Shown here piece by piece: positions 6,371-8,708 of a stretch of 8,708 nt of DNA. The position numbers and the translations under genes were made by a program. Location of the stretch: positions 19,754 through 28,461 of the forward strand of contig NZVJ01000107.1 of assembly GCA_002701455.1 (NCBI GenBank), in the 5' to 3' direction. The notes under the pieces are model-generated. The model made no database searches and was not told the origin of the DNA. It saw only the letters and a program-made list of their open reading frames with translations. The number at the start of each line of letters is the position of its first letter. Within the stretch, counting starts at the first letter, position 1. Origin of the DNA: Rhodospirillaceae bacterium. GTDB taxonomy: Bacteria > Pseudomonadota > Alphaproteobacteria > Thalassobaculales > Thalassobaculaceae.

Positions 6371-6892
6371 TTAATTTTCCTCTAATTCATCTACGAAACC
6401 GAACTGACGAAGATTGGACATGCGCTCGGGATACAAAATACCGTCTAGGTGGTCAAGCTCATGTTGAACTACTCTAGCGTGAAAACCGAAAGCATTTCTT
6501 CTTAAATTATTTCCTTCCGCATCTATGGCATCATATTCAATGGATGAATGCCTCGGTACTTCCCCTCTTATGTCTGGAATTGAAAGGCAGCCTTCCCACT
6601 CAAATTCCACCTCTTCGCTAAATTGTATGATCCTCGGATTTATAAGCACTTGGGGACCGATCAGAGTTTCCCGGTCACTGTCTGTCTGTCTGCTCGCTGG
6701 AATTTCAAAAACAAGCACCCGGATATTTAATCCAATTTGGGGAGCGGCTAGTCCTACCCCTTTAGCGGCTCTCATTGTATCAATCATGTCTTGTATGATA
6801 CCGGGGAGAGTACCTACATCATCTGACTTAATTGGGTGCGATATCGTGGCTAAAATGGGATTTCCCATTCGTATTATTTCTCGAACTGCCAT
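6371..6892 (-). CDS. def: Peptide deformylase
   Basis: A 173-residue cytosolic metalloenzyme that removes the N-formyl group from nascent proteins at the ribosome exit. All three PDF motifs are intact: GVGLAAPQIG (45-54, motif GxGxAAxQ), EGCLSIP (100-106, with metal ligand C102) and QHELDHLDG (143-151, with ligands H144 and H148 and catalytic E145). The N-terminus 'MAVREIIRMGNPIL' is typical, so the ATG at 6892-6890 is preferred over Met9. No Shine-Dalgarno lies ahead of the ATG. Instead a -10-like TATAAA sits 5 bases upstream, suggesting a leaderless mRNA. The usual partner fmt is absent. Here def heads a two-gene operon with the COQ9-family gene, divergent from rpsU, so two translation genes share one 153-base control region. 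Alphaproteobacteria often carry more than one def, so this need not be the only copy. Confidence 0.97.
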   Translation of the reverse strand: MAVREIIRMGNPILATISHPIKSDDVGTLPGIIQDMIDTMRAAKGVGLAAPQIGLNIRVLVFEIPASRQTDSDRETLIGPQVLINPRIIQFSEEVEFEWEGCLSIPDIRGEVPRHSSIEYDAIDAEGNNLRRNAFGFHARVVQHELDHLDGILYPERMSNLRQFGFVDELEEN

Positions 6893-6897
6893 AGGTT

Positions 6898-6926
6898 TTT
6901 ATAGACTTTTGGTTGGGAGAGGTAAA
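6898..6926 (-). promoter_or_regulatory. Candidate promoter of def, predicted leaderless transcript
   Basis: On the - strand, TTTACC (plus coordinates 6926-6921) matches four of six bases of the -35 consensus. TATAAA (6903-6898) matches five of six of the -10 consensus, and the spacer is exactly 17 bases. The -10 box ends 5 bases before the ATG, so transcription would start at about 6891-6892, at the ATG itself. The absence of any Shine-Dalgarno before def fits this. The call is inferred from spacing only. Confidence 0.45.
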
Positions 6927-6931
6927 GTTAG

Positions 6932-6961
6932 TTCAATAACTCCCTTGTTAAATAGTATAAA
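6932..6961 (+). promoter_or_regulatory. Weak candidate promoter of rpsU
   Basis: TATAAA at 6956-6961 resembles a -10 box, and TTCAAT at 6932-6937 is a poor -35 with an 18-base spacer. Start of transcription would be near 6968, giving a leader of about 78 bases that contains the inverted repeats described next. A second possibility is TTGTAT (6985-6990) with TAAAAA (7009-7014), which would give a shorter leader without them. Confidence 0.3.
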
Positions 6962-6974
6962 AATGTGTTATTTG

Positions 6975-7038
6975 AACCCCCGTTTTGTATTTTACCGGCT
7001 AAACAAGGTAAAAAAGCTTTTTGTAATTTATAGGGGTT
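6975..7038 (+). promoter_or_regulatory. Structured rpsU leader with a stem that pairs with the Shine-Dalgarno
   Basis: Two nested perfect inverted repeats are visible. The outer pair is AACCCC (6975-6980) with GGGGTT (7033-7038); the right arm contains the core of the rpsU ribosome site AGGGG (7032-7036). The inner pair is TTTTACC (6990-6996) with GGTAAAA (7007-7013), with a 10-base loop. A third palindrome, AAAAAGCTTTTT (7011-7022), overlaps the right arm of the inner hairpin and would compete with it. A near-perfect 12-base direct repeat (TTTTGTATTTTA at 6983-6994 and TTTTGTAATTTA at 7019-7030) is also present. Such an arrangement could gate rpsU translation. No known riboswitch class is recognised. 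Confidence 0.4.
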
Positions 7039-7045
7039 AGTTTCT

Positions 7046-7249
7046 GTGCAAGTTTCTGTTCGTGATAATAACGTTGATCAAGCACTTCGTGCTCTTAAAA
7101 AGAAGATGCAGCGCGAAGGTATTTTTAGGGAAATGAAGCTGCGAAGAAATTATGAAAAACCCTCGGAAAGACGTGTTCGCGAAGAAGCAGAGGCCATTAG
7201 GAGGCACAGGAAGCTTATGCGTAAGCGCTTGGAGAGAGAAGGGTATTAG
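7046..7249 (+). CDS. rpsU: Small ribosomal subunit protein bS21
   Basis: A 67-residue, very basic protein of the 30S subunit. bS21 sits near the 3' end of 16S rRNA, close to the anti-Shine-Dalgarno region, and helps mRNA binding in initiation. The start '[20 protein letters not shown]' (1-20) is the classic bS21 N-terminus, followed by the arginine-rich helices '[16 protein letters not shown]' (28-43) and a lysine/arginine-rich tail. It starts at GTG 7046, with AGGGG at 7032-7036, 9 bases upstream, as ribosome site. Length is normal. The gene is monocistronic here: it is divergent from def and ends 14 bases before the convergent LLM gene. No clear intrinsic terminator is seen in that gap. Confidence 0.97.
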   Translation: MQVSVRDNNVDQALRALKKKMQREGIFREMKLRRNYEKPSERRVREEAEAIRRHRKLMRKRLEREGY

Positions 7250-7263
7250 ACCAGAGGCGGCTG

Positions 7264-8205
7264 TTATAATTTTGGTATAATTTTATCTGCAAATTTTTCC
7301 ATCTGGTTTGCCTGTTCCTTGGCGTTGTCACCGCGGTAACGGACTATCACCTTCGTGAAACCGGCATCCAGCGCACTTTTTAGATCATCTATTATTTGTT
7401 GTTCGGAACCAGTACCAATCTCCCTGCCTCCAAAAGGTCCCTCTTTTGGTTCACCAGGATTGATAAAAATTTTATAAACTAGTTCTAATTCTTCAAATTT
7501 TCGTTGTTTTTCATCACAAAGTTTTTTTAACGTATCTAGACGTTCTATCATCCTTTGACTGTCTAGAGCTACGGCAAGCCAGCCATCTCCGTGTCTTACC
7601 ACTCTCCTTAGTGCGGGATTTGCTATGCCACCGATAAGAATTGGCGGGTGAGGATTTTGTCGAGAACCAGGCACCGAATGAATTCTGGGAAATTCATAAG
7701 TTTGTCCTTTAAAACTAACTTCACCTCCCTCTGATAAACGTTTAAAAATTTCAATATATTCATCCGTCACCTTGCCTCTCTTTTCAAAATTATAAGTTTC
7801 CATAACTTCGAATTCCTCTCGCAACCATCCAACACCAGCCCCGAGTATTATTCTCCCCCCCGAAAATTGATCCATAGTAATGAGCATCCGTGATAGCAAA
7901 ATTGGGTTCCTATAAGGAATGATTAATACTGCTGTACCAATTTTAATGCTGCGCGTTGCACCTACTAACACTCCCATGGTAGCGATCGGTTCCATGAGCG
8001 GTTCGGTCAAGGGTGCTGGAAAGTCTCCTTTAGCGCTGTAAGGATATTTAGATTTAATTTCAGCAGGAAAAACAATATGATCTGCAAGCCATATAGAATC
8101 AAAACCCGCCTGTTCGGAAAAGTTTGCTAACTCTATGATTGTCTCTGGATGAGCCAGGGAACCGTAGATCCCCAAATCGACCCCAAACTGTTTGATGCTA
8201 GCCAT
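7264..8205 (-). CDS. LLM-class oxidoreductase (luciferase-like, TIGR03619-type F420-dependent family)
   Basis: A 313-residue cytosolic TIM-barrel oxidoreductase of the bacterial luciferase-like superfamily. Visible motifs are 'EQAGFDSIWLADH' (31-43), 'IKIGTAVLIIPYRNP' (87-101), 'GAGVGWLREEFE' (122-133), the substrate-cap region with FKGQTYEFP (165-173), PPILIGG (187-193) and 'HGDGWL' (205-210). The pattern is that of the subfamily usually annotated as F420-dependent (TIGR03619-like), but the cofactor could be FMN; no F420 biosynthesis gene is in view. The start is ATG 8205, with AGGGA at 8222-8218 (12 bases upstream) as a somewhat distant ribosome site. The gene follows the Ldh-family dehydrogenase after 40 bases on the same strand, so the two probably form an operon. 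This suggests a catabolic pathway for an unknown hydroxy acid or related compound. The reaction is unknown. Confidence 0.88.
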   Translation of the reverse strand: MASIKQFGVDLGIYGSLAHPETIIELANFSEQAGFDSIWLADHIVFPAEIKSKYPYSAKGDFPAPLTEPLMEPIATMGVLVGATRSIKIGTAVLIIPYRNPILLSRMLITMDQFSGGRIILGAGVGWLREEFEVMETYNFEKRGKVTDEYIEIFKRLSEGGEVSFKGQTYEFPRIHSVPGSRQNPHPPILIGGIANPALRRVVRHGDGWLAVALDSQRMIERLDTLKKLCDEKQRKFEELELVYKIFINPGEPKEGPFGGREIGTGSEQQIIDDLKSALDAGFTKVIVRYRGDNAKEQANQMEKFADKIIPKL

Positions 8206-8245
8206 ATTTTTTTTATTTCCCTGATCTTTTGAGAATAAGTAAAGA

Positions 8246-8708
8246 TTAGAATAAATATTCTACCTCAGCATTATCTGCAATTTCCTCAATAATGGATCGT
8301 AAATTTTTATTGATTGGAATACCATATTTTATCCGATTTTTGCGTGTTATCTGTTCAGGCTCGCCAGGGATTAACACGGGGTCATTGGGATCACTAGGTT
8401 TCACGTTTTTTAAAGTTTCAATGACAATTTCCAAGTCTCTATAATAATCTTCTATTGGCCGAAAGCTCTCTGGGTTTATAGCTTGAAAAAAGTGACCCAA
8501 ATCATCGGGTGTATCTTGATTAGCGTTTTTTACTCGAATTGGCGAAAAGGATGCGCCTGACATGACGCCGCTTAGGATATGCGAGAATACAGCTAGTCCA
8601 TACCCCTTATGCCCACCAAGTGTGGTACCCATGCCCCCAACCGGATTTAAACCTCCGTTGTCACGGTTTTCGAAAATTTTTAATGCATCATTGGGATTGG
8701 TTATTGGA
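8246..8708 (-). CDS. Ldh-family oxidoreductase (malate/L-lactate/sulfolactate dehydrogenase type), C-terminal part
   Basis: The frame is open from the window edge to the stop at 8246, giving 153 residues of the C-terminal part; the N-terminal half and true start lie beyond 8708. The Met codon at 8632 is internal, because the same frame continues upstream as recognisable family sequence (PITNPNDALKIFENRDNGG). The signature GGHKGYGLAVFSHILSGVMSGA (31-52 of the visible part) is diagnostic of this NAD(P)H-dependent, Rossmann-unlike family, which oxidises 2-hydroxy acids such as malate, lactate, ureidoglycolate or sulfolactate. Later 'PVLIPGEPEQITRKNRIKYG' and the final helix fit the normal C-terminus. 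The substrate cannot be assigned. The downstream LLM gene begins 40 bases later on the same strand. Confidence 0.9.
   Translation of the reverse strand, partial: PITNPNDALKIFENRDNGGLNPVGGMGTTLGGHKGYGLAVFSHILSGVMSGASFSPIRVKNANQDTPDDLGHFFQAINPESFRPIEDYYRDLEIVIETLKNVKPSDPNDPVLIPGEPEQITRKNRIKYGIPINKNLRSIIEEIADNAEVEYLF

Noticed and set aside
6525..7040. A 171-codon + strand open frame antisense to def and running through the def-rpsU spacer.
   Set aside because: Most of it mirrors def, a gene with all catalytic motifs; it has no ribosome site or recognisable domain and covers the divergent promoter region.
7250..7263. CAG-AGGCGG-CTG as an rpsU terminator stem.
   Set aside because: Only 3 pairs in the stem; too weak to call.
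8246..8632. Treating the Ldh-family gene as complete from the Met at 8632.
   Set aside because: The same frame continues to the window edge with family-like sequence and the conserved N-terminal half is missing, so the Met is internal.

Overview
The window reads as chromosomal DNA from an AT-rich, tightly packed alphaproteobacterium, probably a marine, free-living type. This is an inference. The strongest pointer is the COQ9-family gene (the family named 'rpsU-divergently transcribed protein') lying divergently from rpsU. A SufE plus degenerate SufU/IscU-like pair, an MntR of the enterobacterial/alphaproteobacterial type, a MeaB end and an Ldh/LLM oxidoreductase pair fit the same picture. There are no tRNAs, rRNAs, transposases, CRISPR arrays or phage genes, and nothing suggests a recently acquired island.

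Left part (1-2910, all + strand). The window opens with the C-terminus of MeaB, the GTPase chaperone of methylmalonyl-CoA mutase. Next comes a fold-III PLP enzyme of the D-threonine / 3-hydroxy-D-aspartate aldolase family. Then follow sufE and a SufU/IscU-like scaffold gene, coupled with one base between stop and start. This pair points to Fe-S cluster assembly, but the scaffold lacks two of the four usual metal ligands. The metal-responsive repressor gene mntR closes the run.

Middle part (2933-5729). A 14-TM DHA2 drug-efflux-type MFS transporter on the - strand converges on mntR. The inverted repeat joining the two gene ends may be a shared terminator. The transporter is divergent from a HisC-like aminotransferase gene, which has a consensus -10 box and a good ribosome binding site.

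Right part (5756-8708). A two-gene - strand operon, def (peptide deformylase) then a COQ9-family gene, is divergent from rpsU (ribosomal protein bS21). The 153-base region between def and rpsU is the most information-rich non-coding stretch. On the def side it carries a promoter-like pair placed so that the mRNA would be leaderless. On the rpsU side it carries nested inverted repeats, one of which pairs with the rpsU Shine-Dalgarno sequence. After rpsU, a second - strand operon begins outside the window with an Ldh-family (malate/lactate-type) dehydrogenase and continues with an LLM-class flavin/F420-type oxidoreductase.

The genes are mostly housekeeping or central accessory functions: Fe-S assembly, metal sensing, amino-acid metabolism, translation and N-terminal processing, and ubiquinone biosynthesis. 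I see no convincing new multi-gene system. The best leads are the degenerate Fe-S scaffold next to SufE and the regulatory architecture between def and rpsU.
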